Below, piece after piece: positions 16,140 through 24,921 of a stretch of DNA of 42,351 bases. The notes under the pieces are model-generated. The model had not been told where the DNA came from. It saw nothing but the letters and a program-made list of their open reading frames with translations, and ran no database searches. Location: positions 1-42,351 of the forward strand of contig JALSTK010000131.1 in NCBI GenBank assembly GCA_026983775.1, written 5' to 3'. Made by a program: the position numbers and the translations under genes. The stretch comes from Calditrichia bacterium (GTDB lineage: Bacteria; Calditrichota; Calditrichia; Calditrichales; Calditrichaceae). Every line of letters starts with the position of its first letter. Position 1 is the first letter of the stretch.

Positions 16140-17255
16140 ATGCAGGTCCCTCTGTTAGACTTAAAGGCGCAGTACCAAACCATCAAACATGAAATCATTC
16201 CCGCTGTTACCGAGGTTATGGAATCGCAATACTTTATTCTCGGCCCGAAGGTTAAGGCCTTTGAAGAGCGTGTAGCCGACTATTGCCGGACGAAATATGC
16301 CGTAGGAGTCTCTTCGGGCACCGATGCTCTATTAATTGCCCTCATGGCACTCGACCTTCAACCCGGCGATGAAGTGATCACCACGGCTTACTCTTTTTTC
16401 GCCACGGCCGGTTCCATTGCTCGCCTGCAGGCTAAACCGGTCTTTGTAGACATCGATCCCGTTACCTTCAACATCAATCCGAACCAGATTGAAGACAAAG
16501 TCACAAAAAAAACCAGGGCCGTTATTGCCGTACATCTGTACGGGCAAACGGCCGATATGGATCCTATTTTATCTATCGCCCAAAAACACGGATTATCTGT
16601 TATAGAAGACGCCGCGCAGGCCATTGGTAGTGAATATATCAAGCATCGCCGGGCCGGTTCCATGGGAGATATGGGCTGTTTCTCCTTCTTCCCCAGTAAG
16701 AATCTGGGCGGATTTGGCGACGGGGGTATGGTTACGACCGATGATGCCGGTTTGTATGAGAAACTGACCTATTTGCGTAATCATGGCGCACATCCCAAAT
16801 ATTACCACAAGATGATCGGCGGCAACTTTCGTCTGGATGCCCTACAGGCCGCCGTTTTGGATATTAAACTGAATCATTTGGACGACTGGACTGCCGCCCG
16901 TCAGGAAAATGCCACTTATTACACGCAGGGCATCGTTGAAAGCGGTTTGGACAAATGGGTTACAACCCCATCTATCGAAAAAGGATATCGGCACATTTTT
17001 AATCAATACATTATCCGGGCTCAACAGCGGGATGATTTAATAACATTTCTTAAGCAACACCAGATCGGCTGTGAAGTGTATTACCCGGTTACTTTCAATA
17101 ATCAGGAATGCTTCCGTTACCTCGGTTATAAGAAGGGGGATTTCCCTCAAGCCGAAAAAGCCGCCGCGGAGACACTGGCTCTTCCCATTTATCCCGAATT
17201 GACGGTTGAACAGAAAAACTATGTTGTAGAGACCATTGCCGCCTTCTACGGATAG
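16140..17255 (+). CDS. DegT/DnrJ/EryC1/StrS-family sugar aminotransferase
   Basis: 371 residues. It has the fold type I PLP signature with the cofactor lysine K187 in SFFPSKNLGG, plus GTDALLIALMAL, EDAAQAIGSEY and GGNFRLDALQAAVL. These enzymes transfer an amino group from glutamate to keto-sugar nucleotides, making amino sugars for surface glycans. WlbE/FdtB-type 3-aminotransferases are the closest in feel, but the position specificity cannot be read from sequence. The start ATG is preceded by AAGGAAAGGAAATAGA. It opens the polysaccharide locus but is separated from it by the regulator with its own promoter. Confidence 0.92.
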   Translation: MQVPLLDLKAQYQTIKHEIIPAVTEVMESQYFILGPKVKAFEERVADYCRTKYAVGVSSGTDALLIALMALDLQPGDEVITTAYSFFATAGSIARLQAKPVFVDIDPVTFNINPNQIEDKVTKKTRAVIAVHLYGQTADMDPILSIAQKHGLSVIEDAAQAIGSEYIKHRRAGSMGDMGCFSFFPSKNLGGFGDGGMVTTDDAGLYEKLTYLRNHGAHPKYYHKMIGGNFRLDALQAAVLDIKLNHLDDWTAARQENATYYTQGIVESGLDKWVTTPSIEKGYRHIFNQYIIRAQQRDDLITFLKQHQIGCEVYYPVTFNNQECFRYLGYKKGDFPQAEKAAAETLALPIYPELTVEQKNYVVETIAAFYG

Positions 17256-17331
17256 CGGATCATATCAGAAGCCTATCCGGATTACAGACACTCATCGCTG
17301 CTAATAGGCGCTGCAAAAAATTCGATATCTA

Positions 17332-17360
17332 TTGATTTTTCTTAATAGACATATTATATT
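17332..17360 (+). promoter_or_regulatory. Predicted sigma-70 promoter of the winged-helix regulator
   Basis: TTGATT (17332-17337), 17 bases, then TATATT (17355-17360). Transcription would begin near 17367, inside the adjacent inverted repeat. The leader would be only about 23 nt. Confidence 0.6.
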
Positions 17361-17362
17361 AC

Positions 17363-17379
17363 GAGTAAATTAATTACTC
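17363..17379. promoter_or_regulatory. Candidate operator overlapping the regulator's transcription start
   Basis: GAGTAAATTAATTACTC consists of perfect 6-base inverted arms (GAGTAA/TTACTC) around ATTAA. It begins 3 bases after the -10 element and ends 11 bases before the ATG, the geometry expected for autorepression by the encoded winged-helix protein. Confidence 0.5.
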
Positions 17380-17389
17380 ATAAAGCGCT

Positions 17390-17932
17390 ATGTTAGATTC
17401 TCTGATTACATCACAAACGCGAATTAAATTATTACTGCGGTTTTTCTTGAATCCGGATACCCGTGGTTATCTGCGTCAGTTAGCCAGTGATTTTGGGGAA
17501 TCAACCAACAGTATTCGCGTAGAATTAAACAAATTATCCAGGGCAGAAATATTAACCAGTCGAATGGAGGGTCGGAACAAGGTTTACAAAGCCAATACGA
17601 CTCACCCTCTTTTTCAGGATATACGCAATATAGTATTAAAATCAACCGGGATCGATCAGGTAGTAAACAATATTCTGAACAAGTTAGGTGACATGGAATT
17701 GGCCTTCATTCGCGGTGATTATGCCACGGGAAAAGACAGCGGATTAATTGATCTGGTAGTTGTGGGTGATCTGATTAACAAGCAGGAATTAGAACGGGTG
17801 CGTATGAAGACCGAAAAGTTAATTGGACGGAAGATATCTGTCTTAAGGCTTACTAAGGCGGAATACGAACATCTTCGCAATAATTTTTGGCAAGAACCCC
17901 GATTGATATTATTCGGAAAAGATCGCATTTGA
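17390..17932 (+). CDS. Winged-helix regulator with degenerate nucleotidyltransferase-like domain
   Basis: 180 residues. The N-terminal 75 or so form an ArsR-like winged helix (LITSQTRIKLLLRFF, YLRQLASDFGESTNSIRVEL, wing SRMEGRNKVYKA). The C-terminal part (about 95-175) resembles a small nucleotidyltransferase fold (FIRGDYATGKDSGLIDLVVVG) that lacks a clear GS-x10-D-x-D active site. Proteins of this layout often head exopolysaccharide loci in FCB-group bacteria, from memory. It sits directly upstream of wecB and has a promoter with an operator-like palindrome. It probably regulates itself and the following locus. Confidence 0.75.
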   Translation: MLDSLITSQTRIKLLLRFFLNPDTRGYLRQLASDFGESTNSIRVELNKLSRAEILTSRMEGRNKVYKANTTHPLFQDIRNIVLKSTGIDQVVNNILNKLGDMELAFIRGDYATGKDSGLIDLVVVGDLINKQELERVRMKTEKLIGRKISVLRLTKAEYEHLRNNFWQEPRLILFGKDRI

Positions 17933-18010
17933 AATAAACGAATCAACGAAGTCAAAATGGATTTAACGTACAGATAAATTTTTTAATAAAAAATTCGGAA
18001 AGAGTTTTGA

Positions 18011-19087
18011 ATGAAAATTGCACATGTTATCGGTGCCCGGCCGCAATTTATTAAAGCGGCGACCATTAGTCGTGAGTTGAAGAATTATCCCCATATAAGT
18101 GAAGTGCTTATACATACCGGGCAGCATTATGACACAAATATGTCCGATATATTTTTCAAACAGTTGCACATACCCGAACCGCATTACAACTTGGAAGTGG
18201 GCTCGGCCAGCCACGGCAAACAAACCGGGCTTATGTTGGAACGGATCGAAAAGGTGCTTATAGATGAACAACCGGATTGGCTGATTACATACGGCGATAC
18301 CAATTCAACAGTTGCCGGGTCTTTAGCCGCGGCAAAATTACATATTCCATCCGCTCATGTGGAGGCGGGCTTGCGTAGTTATAACCGAAAAATGCCGGAA
18401 GAAATCAACCGGATTGCTACCGACCATATATCCGATTTATTATTTGCTCCGACACAGAATGCCATGAAAATCCTGGACAAAGAAGGGCTGGGTACCATTG
18501 CCAGATTTAGCGGTGATGTGATGTACGATTCTATTCTTTTCTACTCCGCTTTAGTCAATGAAGCCCATCGCCCGCCAATTTTGAGAAAGATATCTAAGTA
18601 TTATCTGGCCACGATCCATCGTCCGGAAAATACAGATAATCCCCAGCGTTTGCAGAATATTTTTAATGTTTTTTCCGAACTGGATTTACCGGTCATTTTA
18701 CCTCTGCATCCGCGCACACAAAAGTTGGTTAATTCGATCAAATACAGCGATAATCTCCATATCCTGGATCCGGTGGGATATTTGGAAATAATCTATTTAC
18801 TCAAACACAGCACGAAGGTATTGACCGACAGCGGAGGTCTGCAAAAGGAAGCTTACTTTATGAAGAAACCATGCATTACTCTTCGTGATCAGACGGAATG
18901 GATCGAGACCCTGGACGGTAACTGGAATTTTATCGTGGCAGCAAATAAACAGAAAATTATGGAAAAAATCGGCGTTACAGAATTCGGCCCTTTGCATAAT
19001 GCCTTCGGGGACGGACATGCAGGGCGAAGAATTATTCAGGATATTCTAAATTATCCGGCCACGAACAGAGGTGAATCGGAATCATGA
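18011..19087 (+). CDS. wecB: UDP-N-acetylglucosamine 2-epimerase (non-hydrolysing)
   Basis: 358 residues, family-typical. Conserved motifs include GARPQFIKAA, TGQHYD, YGDTNSTVAGSLAAAKL, HVEAGLRSYNRKMPEEINRI, TIHRPENTD and DSGGLQKEAY. The enzyme interconverts UDP-GlcNAc and UDP-ManNAc in the cytoplasm, feeding ManNAc-type sugars into a surface polysaccharide. The RPEEINR-like motif (MPEEINR) and length favour the non-hydrolysing WecB type over NeuC. The stop overlaps the next gene's ATG in ATGA, so the two are translationally coupled. Confidence 0.95.
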   Translation: MKIAHVIGARPQFIKAATISRELKNYPHISEVLIHTGQHYDTNMSDIFFKQLHIPEPHYNLEVGSASHGKQTGLMLERIEKVLIDEQPDWLITYGDTNSTVAGSLAAAKLHIPSAHVEAGLRSYNRKMPEEINRIATDHISDLLFAPTQNAMKILDKEGLGTIARFSGDVMYDSILFYSALVNEAHRPPILRKISKYYLATIHRPENTDNPQRLQNIFNVFSELDLPVILPLHPRTQKLVNSIKYSDNLHILDPVGYLEIIYLLKHSTKVLTDSGGLQKEAYFMKKPCITLRDQTEWIETLDGNWNFIVAANKQKIMEKIGVTEFGPLHNAFGDGHAGRRIIQDILNYPATNRGESES

Positions 19088-20280
19088 AAATTTGCATGGT
19101 ACTGGACTCCACTTTTCCTCCCGATGATCGCGTTGAGAAAGAAGCTCTTAGTTTAATAGCCAAGGGATATGAGGTATATTTACTCTGCCATACACACACG
19201 CATCAACCCGGAGAAGAATTATATAAGGGCATACGTATTATTCGTTTCAATCTGAAGCTCTGGTTTAAAAAGAAACTTATTCCCCTGTACCTTCTCTTAC
19301 CTGCCTATCGCCTATTCTGGAAAAGAAGAATCTTCCATTTAATTAAAAAAGAGAGGATCAATATTCTTCATTTTCATGATTTGCCATTGAGTGATATTGG
19401 AGTCAAAGCGAAAAAACGCTTTAATATTAAGCTGGTTTGTGATCAACATGAATATTATAGTAACTGGATTAGAAAAGCGGCTCATTACAACACGTTCATT
19501 GGGAAAATTGTAAGTTATTACAGCAATTGGGAAAGATATGAGCAGAGATATTTGAATCAGGCTGATTTGGTGATTACGGTTTCCGAGCCCTTAAGGCAAA
19601 TTTATCTGAAAAATACCGGTCTCGATGAGAGGAAAGTAATTGTTGTTCCCAATACACCCTCCGGAAATCTATTTAACTTAAATGGTAAGAATTTTGAAAA
19701 ACCGTCGCAGTACAGGAATCATTTTGTTCTTTTTTATGCAGGTACAATTGATATTTTGAGAGGTTTGGATTTTATTATTGATGCCCTACCCCGCCTGACA
19801 GAATCAATTCCTAATATTAAATTTATTTTTGCTGGAAAAATATTCAAGAGCTTCGACCCTATTGAATATGCAAAGAAGATTGGGGTAAGTCCCTATTGTG
19901 AGTACTTAGGCTGGCTGGCTTTGGAACAATTGCCCCGCTATATTTCGGTTTCGGACATCTGTTTGTTTACTCCGCCTGCCAACCGGGAAGAAATCAACAG
20001 CACGATCGCAACTAAAATTTATCAGTATTTAGCCATGAAAAAACCGATCATCGTAAGCGAAGCAAAAATGATGAAAGAGTTTGTGGAAAAAAACCGAATC
20101 GGTTATGCTGTGAATTATGGCAATATTGAGGATTTAGTGCATACCATTTTAGACATCAGGGATCATTACTCTACTATTAAACGCGAGATCGCAAAAAACA
20201 GTGAACGATTAATTGAATCGGGTAAAATTTATTGGGAAAATACGGTTAAGGATATGATTGATCGCTATGCGAAGCTTTAA
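19084..20280 (+). CDS. Glycosyltransferase, family 4-like (GT-B fold)
   Basis: 398 residues. The N-terminal Rossmann half has MVLDSTFPPDDRVEKEALSL. The C-terminal half binds the donor: VLFYAGTIDILRGLDFIID, ISVSDICLFTPPANREEINS and the E-x7-E-type region TKIYQYLAMKKPIIVSE. It most likely adds one sugar during cytoplasmic assembly of a lipid-linked repeat unit. Donor and acceptor are unknown. It overlaps wecB by 4 bases. Confidence 0.9.
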   Translation: MKICMVLDSTFPPDDRVEKEALSLIAKGYEVYLLCHTHTHQPGEELYKGIRIIRFNLKLWFKKKLIPLYLLLPAYRLFWKRRIFHLIKKERINILHFHDLPLSDIGVKAKKRFNIKLVCDQHEYYSNWIRKAAHYNTFIGKIVSYYSNWERYEQRYLNQADLVITVSEPLRQIYLKNTGLDERKVIVVPNTPSGNLFNLNGKNFEKPSQYRNHFVLFYAGTIDILRGLDFIIDALPRLTESIPNIKFIFAGKIFKSFDPIEYAKKIGVSPYCEYLGWLALEQLPRYISVSDICLFTPPANREEINSTIATKIYQYLAMKKPIIVSEAKMMKEFVEKNRIGYAVNYGNIEDLVHTILDIRDHYSTIKREIAKNSERLIESGKIYWENTVKDMIDRYAKL

Positions 20281-20319
20281 CTTACGCGCAACTGTTTATA
20301 ACCATAGAATGAGAATATT

Positions 20320-21321
20320 ATGAAAGACAACAGATTGAATCTAAAAGGACGAAAAGTTTTGGTTACAGGTGCCGACGGCTTTATCGGCTCGCACCTAACA
20401 GAGAAACTCATTAATCTGGGCTGTGAGGTGAAAGCGCTTTCCTATTACAATTCTTTTAATTACTGGGGATGGCTGGAAGACATCCGGAATATCGACTCAA
20501 TTGAAGTCCTAAGTGGTGATATCCGGGATACGGAGTACATCAGAAAAATAACAAAGGGCGTAGACATAATATTTCATTTGGCCGCTTTAATTGCTATTCC
20601 ATACTCTTATCATGCTCCGCAAAGTTATGTGGATACAAATATAAAAGGGACATTAAATGTCTGTCTTGCGGCCAAAGAAAACAACTGTCGTTTAATCCAT
20701 ACTTCCACCAGCGAAGTGTATGGTACTGCCCAATACGTACCCATTGATGAACAACATCCCTTGCAAGCACAATCGCCTTATAGTGCAACAAAAATCGGAG
20801 CCGATGCCCTAGCCATGAGTTTTTATCACGCCTATAATTTACCGGTTACGATTGCCAGACCGTTTAATACATACGGGCCCAGGCAATCGGCGCGTGCGGT
20901 GATTCCGACCATAATCGCTCAGGCATTAACGACAACGAACAACCAAATCAAATTGGGTTCGCTCACTCCAGTCCGGGATATGAACTATGTAGCCGATACG
21001 GTTAACGGATTTATTAGTAGTGCGGAGAGCCTCGATAGTATTGGTCAGGTTTTTAATTTCGGCTCGGGTAAAGGGATTGATATCGGAGAACTGGCCCGTT
21101 CCATTATACGGATAATTAACCCGAAAATTTCGATCCTTACGGATGAAAAACGGATTCGTCCCCAAAAAAGTGAAGTAATGAAACTCATCTGCAACAACCG
21201 TAAGGCCAGGTCGGTATTGAACTGGCAGCCGGAATTCAGTCTTAACAGTGGTTTACAGAAAACAATCGAATTTGTCGAGTCCCATTTGAACTATTATAAA
21301 CCCCAAATATATAACCTGTAA
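20320..21321 (+). CDS. NAD-dependent sugar-nucleotide 4,6-dehydratase, LegB-like
   Basis: 333 residues of the extended SDR family. It has Rossmann motif VTGADGFIGSHLTEKL, active-site serine/threonine run HTSTSEVYG, YSATK (Y-x3-K catalytic pair) and ARPFNTYGPRQSARAVIPTI. The N-terminal segment with YYNSFNYWGWL strongly recalls LegB-type dehydratases acting on UDP- or GDP-N-acetylglucosamine. The product would be a 4-keto-6-deoxy sugar nucleotide. No complete legionaminic acid set (LegI, LegF) is seen, so the final sugar is undetermined. It is followed 10 bases later by a sugar nucleotidyltransferase. Confidence 0.85.
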   Translation: MKDNRLNLKGRKVLVTGADGFIGSHLTEKLINLGCEVKALSYYNSFNYWGWLEDIRNIDSIEVLSGDIRDTEYIRKITKGVDIIFHLAALIAIPYSYHAPQSYVDTNIKGTLNVCLAAKENNCRLIHTSTSEVYGTAQYVPIDEQHPLQAQSPYSATKIGADALAMSFYHAYNLPVTIARPFNTYGPRQSARAVIPTIIAQALTTTNNQIKLGSLTPVRDMNYVADTVNGFISSAESLDSIGQVFNFGSGKGIDIGELARSIIRIINPKISILTDEKRIRPQKSEVMKLICNNRKARSVLNWQPEFSLNSGLQKTIEFVESHLNYYKPQIYNL

Positions 21322-21331
21322 AAGGAATAGA

Positions 21332-22039
21332 ATGCAAGCTATTATTCTGGCCGGAGGCAAAGGTACACGTTTAAAACCTTACACCATCACTCTTCCGAAA
21401 TCCTTAGTTCCGCTTGGAGACCATCCTGTCCTGGAAATCATTTTAAAGCAATTAAAACAGGAAGGTTTCAGTAAAGTTACTTTAGCTGTAGGACACTTGT
21501 CCCATTTGATTCAGGCCTATTTCGGTGACGGCAAACGTTTCGGTATATCAATTGATTATTCGTTTGAAGAAAAACCCCTCGGTACGGCAGGTCCCCTGGC
21601 ACTGCTCGAGAACCTGGACGAACACTTTTTAGTGATGAATAGTGACGATCTGACTGATTTGGCCTATGGTACCTTCCTGGAAAGGCATAAAAAAAATAAC
21701 GCTGCCATAACCATTGCTATGTTCAGTAAAAAACAAAAAATCGATCTTGGTGTATTGGAAGTTGCCGAGGATAACCGACTCATTAAGTATATTGAAAAAC
21801 CCGTATATGATTTTAAGGTCAGTATGGGAATTTACGCTTTCCATAGAAACGTATTGAATTACATCCCTAAAAATAAAAATTTTGATTTTCCCGATTTGAT
21901 CAGATTACTGCTCCATAATCAGGAACGAGTGATCTGTTATCCTCATCGCGGTTATTGGCTGGACATCGGGCGACCGGAAGATTATGAAAAAGCCATTGAT
22001 GATTATGAACAAGTGAAATACAAACTTTTTAAATCCTGA
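21332..22039 (+). CDS. Sugar-1-phosphate nucleotidyltransferase
   Basis: 235 residues forming a compact GT-A-like nucleotidyltransferase. The signature IILAGGKGTRLKPYTITLPKSLVPLG is at the N-terminus, metal-site MNSDDLTD is near 100, and the C-terminal GYWLDIGRPEDYEKA closes the sugar pocket. It activates a sugar 1-phosphate with an NTP. The base (GTP, UTP or dTTP) cannot be told by eye, though its position next to a LegB-like gene suggests GlcNAc or a related sugar. RBS AAAGGAATAGA. Its stop overlaps the next start in TGATG. Confidence 0.9.
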   Translation: MQAIILAGGKGTRLKPYTITLPKSLVPLGDHPVLEIILKQLKQEGFSKVTLAVGHLSHLIQAYFGDGKRFGISIDYSFEEKPLGTAGPLALLENLDEHFLVMNSDDLTDLAYGTFLERHKKNNAAITIAMFSKKQKIDLGVLEVAEDNRLIKYIEKPVYDFKVSMGIYAFHRNVLNYIPKNKNFDFPDLIRLLLHNQERVICYPHRGYWLDIGRPEDYEKAIDDYEQVKYKLFKS

Positions 22040-22944
22040 TGAAAAAAATACTTATCACCGGCAGCGCCGGATTTAGCGGCAGGCATTTTAAACAATACTT
22101 ACAGTCGTTCGACGATGTTGAAGTGACAGGTATTGATATAAATTCGTCGCCAGAACGAAATGAAATACAGTGCGATCTGCTTCGACTCGAGGAAATCGAG
22201 CGAATTATGAAAAAGATACGTCCGGACTATATTATCCACCTGGCAGGAATCAATAAGTGCGATGACTTCAGACAATATTATTATCTTAATTTATTCACCA
22301 CCATTAACTTGCTGGAAGCGGTTGTTATTAACAACTTACTTAACTCGCGTATCCTGGTAATTAGTTCTTCGGCGGTTTACGGCCTTTCATCTTCGCTCAA
22401 AGTAAAGGAAAATGATCCCCTGAATCCGATCACTTTTTACGGCAACAGTAAATTGGCCATGGAATCGATCGTCTTTCAATATATAAGAAATTATAATCTA
22501 CGTATAAATGTTGCGCGGCCGTTTAATATTATCGGTACGGGTCAACCGAAAACATTAGTTGTATCTGCATTTTTGGATCGGCTATCAAAAATAAAATCGA
22601 AAAAAGCACCCTCCGTACTCAAAGTTGGTAATCTTTCGGCAATCCGCGATTTTATTGATGTGAGGGACGTAGTTCGGGCCTATTGGAAGATCCTGAATAC
22701 GGACATTTCCGGTGAAATATATAATATCGGTACCTCGCTACCTACGCGGGTCGAAACCATTTTAAGCAAACTCATTCGGTTAATAAAAGTCGATGTAAAA
22801 ATTGAATACGATCGTAGCAAAATCCAGAAACACGACGTACCAAGGCAAGTAGCCGACACTTCAAAAATAAGCAAGTTAGGCTGGAAGCCTCAAATCGAAC
22901 TGGATGAGTCCTTAGAAAAGCTGGTTATGGGGAGTATGCAGTGA
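22039..22944 (+). CDS. SDR-family sugar-nucleotide reductase/epimerase (RMD-like)
   Basis: 301 residues of the extended SDR family. It has TGSAGFSGRHFKQYL for NAD(P) binding, HLAGINKCDD, VISSSAVYG and the catalytic YGNSK. VARPFNIIGTGQPKTLVVSAF resembles GDP-4-keto-6-deoxymannose reductases. A likely job is to reduce or epimerise the 4-keto product of the LegB-like dehydratase two genes upstream. This is inferred from order, not proven. Its start overlaps the preceding stop by one base, indicating coupling. Confidence 0.85.
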   Translation: MKKILITGSAGFSGRHFKQYLQSFDDVEVTGIDINSSPERNEIQCDLLRLEEIERIMKKIRPDYIIHLAGINKCDDFRQYYYLNLFTTINLLEAVVINNLLNSRILVISSSAVYGLSSSLKVKENDPLNPITFYGNSKLAMESIVFQYIRNYNLRINVARPFNIIGTGQPKTLVVSAFLDRLSKIKSKKAPSVLKVGNLSAIRDFIDVRDVVRAYWKILNTDISGEIYNIGTSLPTRVETILSKLIRLIKVDVKIEYDRSKIQKHDVPRQVADTSKISKLGWKPQIELDESLEKLVMGSMQ

Positions 22945-23014
22945 ATTTTTATCCAAACTATATAATTTAGGAAAACGGAAGTTTTAAGAAGGGATCAAAA
23001 TAAAGGACTATTTA

Positions 23015-23779
23015 ATGCCAAATATGATGGAAACATTCAAAAAGAATTTCCCCGGGGTCCGAAAATTTTTAGTGAAATTGATTTTATATATAAAATATCC
23101 GGAAAAGCTGAGACTAGATATACGGACCATTCTTTCCAGATCCAGGGCCAAGAAGATAGGGATCATCTCCCATGAACCCAACTTCATATTTATGGATTGG
23201 TTCGATAAATCAAGTGTAATTATCGACGTCGGCTGCGGATATGAAGCCGATTTTTCGGTAAGTATGATCGACCGCTATGGATTGAAAGCTTTTGCCGTGG
23301 ATCCCACCCGAAAACATGCTCCTTTTTTACGAAAAATCGAAGAGAGGATGGACGGCCGTTTTAAACACCTGGCTTTAGCCGTCACACAAAAGAACGGTAA
23401 GCTTTTGTTTAATGAAAGTGTGGAACACGAAAGCGGATCGGTATTATCCGAGCATAAAAATATCCGCCATGATGAAATTCGCAGCTATGAAGTAGAGTCG
23501 GTGAATCTAAAAGGTTTAATCGATCGAATCGGGATTAAGAATATTGATTTGATTAAATTGGATATTGAAGGAATCGAATATCAGTTATTAAGTCATGTTT
23601 CTAAAAAAGATATAGAACCCTTTCGGCAGATTTTCGTCGAATTCCATCACAAAACCGTACCGCAATACACACACAGACATACCAAAGAAATTGTAAGACA
23701 TATCAGGCGGCATGGATACGAAGTTTTCAGCGCTGACGGCAGAAACTATCTTTTCTATAAGCAAGGCAAAAATACATAG
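23015..23779 (+). CDS. FkbM-family SAM-dependent methyltransferase
   Basis: 254 residues. The SAM-binding motif I VIIDVGCGYEADFS and the post-motif LKAFAVDPTRKHAPFL are clear. The FkbM hallmark NIDLIKLDIEGIEYQLL and IFVEFHHK follow. Members methylate hydroxyls of sugars or lipids in secreted glycans. The N-terminal 50 residues are basic and may contact membrane or acceptor. RBS AAAGGA is 8 bases before the ATG. It lies within the polysaccharide locus, 13 bases before another glycosyltransferase. Confidence 0.88.
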   Translation: MPNMMETFKKNFPGVRKFLVKLILYIKYPEKLRLDIRTILSRSRAKKIGIISHEPNFIFMDWFDKSSVIIDVGCGYEADFSVSMIDRYGLKAFAVDPTRKHAPFLRKIEERMDGRFKHLALAVTQKNGKLLFNESVEHESGSVLSEHKNIRHDEIRSYEVESVNLKGLIDRIGIKNIDLIKLDIEGIEYQLLSHVSKKDIEPFRQIFVEFHHKTVPQYTHRHTKEIVRHIRRHGYEVFSADGRNYLFYKQGKNT

Positions 23780-23792
23780 GACTTACATATCC

Positions 23793-24908
23793 ATGAAAAA
23801 AATCTGCCTGATTTCCGATCGAAACATCTATATGAAAAGAATCTGTAATTTTCTTGCCGAAAACGAGTATGAAGTACACCTTATATGCAGGCATAAAGGC
23901 GGCTTGTCAAAGACCGAATTTCATCCCACGGTCCGCATATATCAGTTAAGTTCTAACGCCATAGTGACGAAATTTCGTGAGATACGAAACTTATTGAACC
24001 AGATTCAACCGCATATCGTTCACTTGCATTACCTCACCAGAGATTCCTTTATACCAGCCATAAAATGCAAGAGAAAGTATCAGTTTTATATCACGATCTG
24101 GGGCAGCGATTTAAATATCTATGCTAAAAATTATATCAACCGTTTTTTCCAAAATTTAGGATTGATTCTATGCGATAAAATTCATTTACTATCGCCTTAT
24201 TTTGAGCGACAAATCCAGAAGACCTTTTTTGCTGTTCATGGCGACAAAATAACCATTTATTCTTGGGGAATAGACGTTGCTTCTTTTCAACAATTTTCCC
24301 CTCAGAAAATAGTAGAACTAAAGCAAGAACTTGGTATAGGGAATAATGATCCCGTTATATTAAGCTACAGAAATCATAAACCGTTGTATAATCATCATCT
24401 TGTCATTCGGGCTATGCCCGAAATTTTGAAGAAATATCCGCAGGCGAAATTTATCTTTACGCGGAGTAACAGTTGGGACGAAAATTATATCCAAAGCAAT
24501 CGTAAATTAGCAGTCGAATTAAATGCCGAAGATAATTTCATCTTCATCGAACGCTGGTTAAACGATGAAGAGTTGAAAGCACTGGTTAATATGGCGGATA
24601 TTACTTTAAACATCCCTTTGCATGATGGGCTCCCGGCCACATTACTGGAAATAATGGCCACAAAATCCATACCCATTGTGAGTGACCTGACAAATTATCA
24701 TCCCTTCTTCACGGATCAAAAAAACGGATTGTACTTGAAGAAAGATTTCACTGAGAGGCAATTGTCGGACTTAATCATTTCGGCTTTAAATAATAAAAAA
24801 TATCTAGCAGAAAAATTCTATAAAAATAATATCGACTATATCCGTCGATACCAGGACTGGAATAAAATGAAAGATAAACTTTTACTTTTCTACGAACAAG
24901 AAAATTGA
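23793..24908 (+). CDS. Glycosyltransferase (GT-B fold, family 4-like)
   Basis: 371 residues from the ATG at 23793. A longer frame begins at 23712 inside the methyltransferase gene, but MKKICLISDRNIYMKRICNF is the expected first strand. Visible motifs are HLHYLTRDSF, TIWGSDLNIYAKN, ILSYRNHKPLYNHHLVIRA (donor domain start) and DGLPATLLEIMATKSIPIVSD. It probably adds another sugar to the repeat unit; the donor is unknown. Base composition here is AT-rich, like the rest of the locus from 19 to 28 kb. Confidence 0.88.
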   Translation: MKKICLISDRNIYMKRICNFLAENEYEVHLICRHKGGLSKTEFHPTVRIYQLSSNAIVTKFREIRNLLNQIQPHIVHLHYLTRDSFIPAIKCKRKYQFYITIWGSDLNIYAKNYINRFFQNLGLILCDKIHLLSPYFERQIQKTFFAVHGDKITIYSWGIDVASFQQFSPQKIVELKQELGIGNNDPVILSYRNHKPLYNHHLVIRAMPEILKKYPQAKFIFTRSNSWDENYIQSNRKLAVELNAEDNFIFIERWLNDEELKALVNMADITLNIPLHDGLPATLLEIMATKSIPIVSDLTNYHPFFTDQKNGLYLKKDFTERQLSDLIISALNNKKYLAEKFYKNNIDYIRRYQDWNKMKDKLLLFYEQEN

Positions 24909-24921
24909 TCGTCTACTATCC

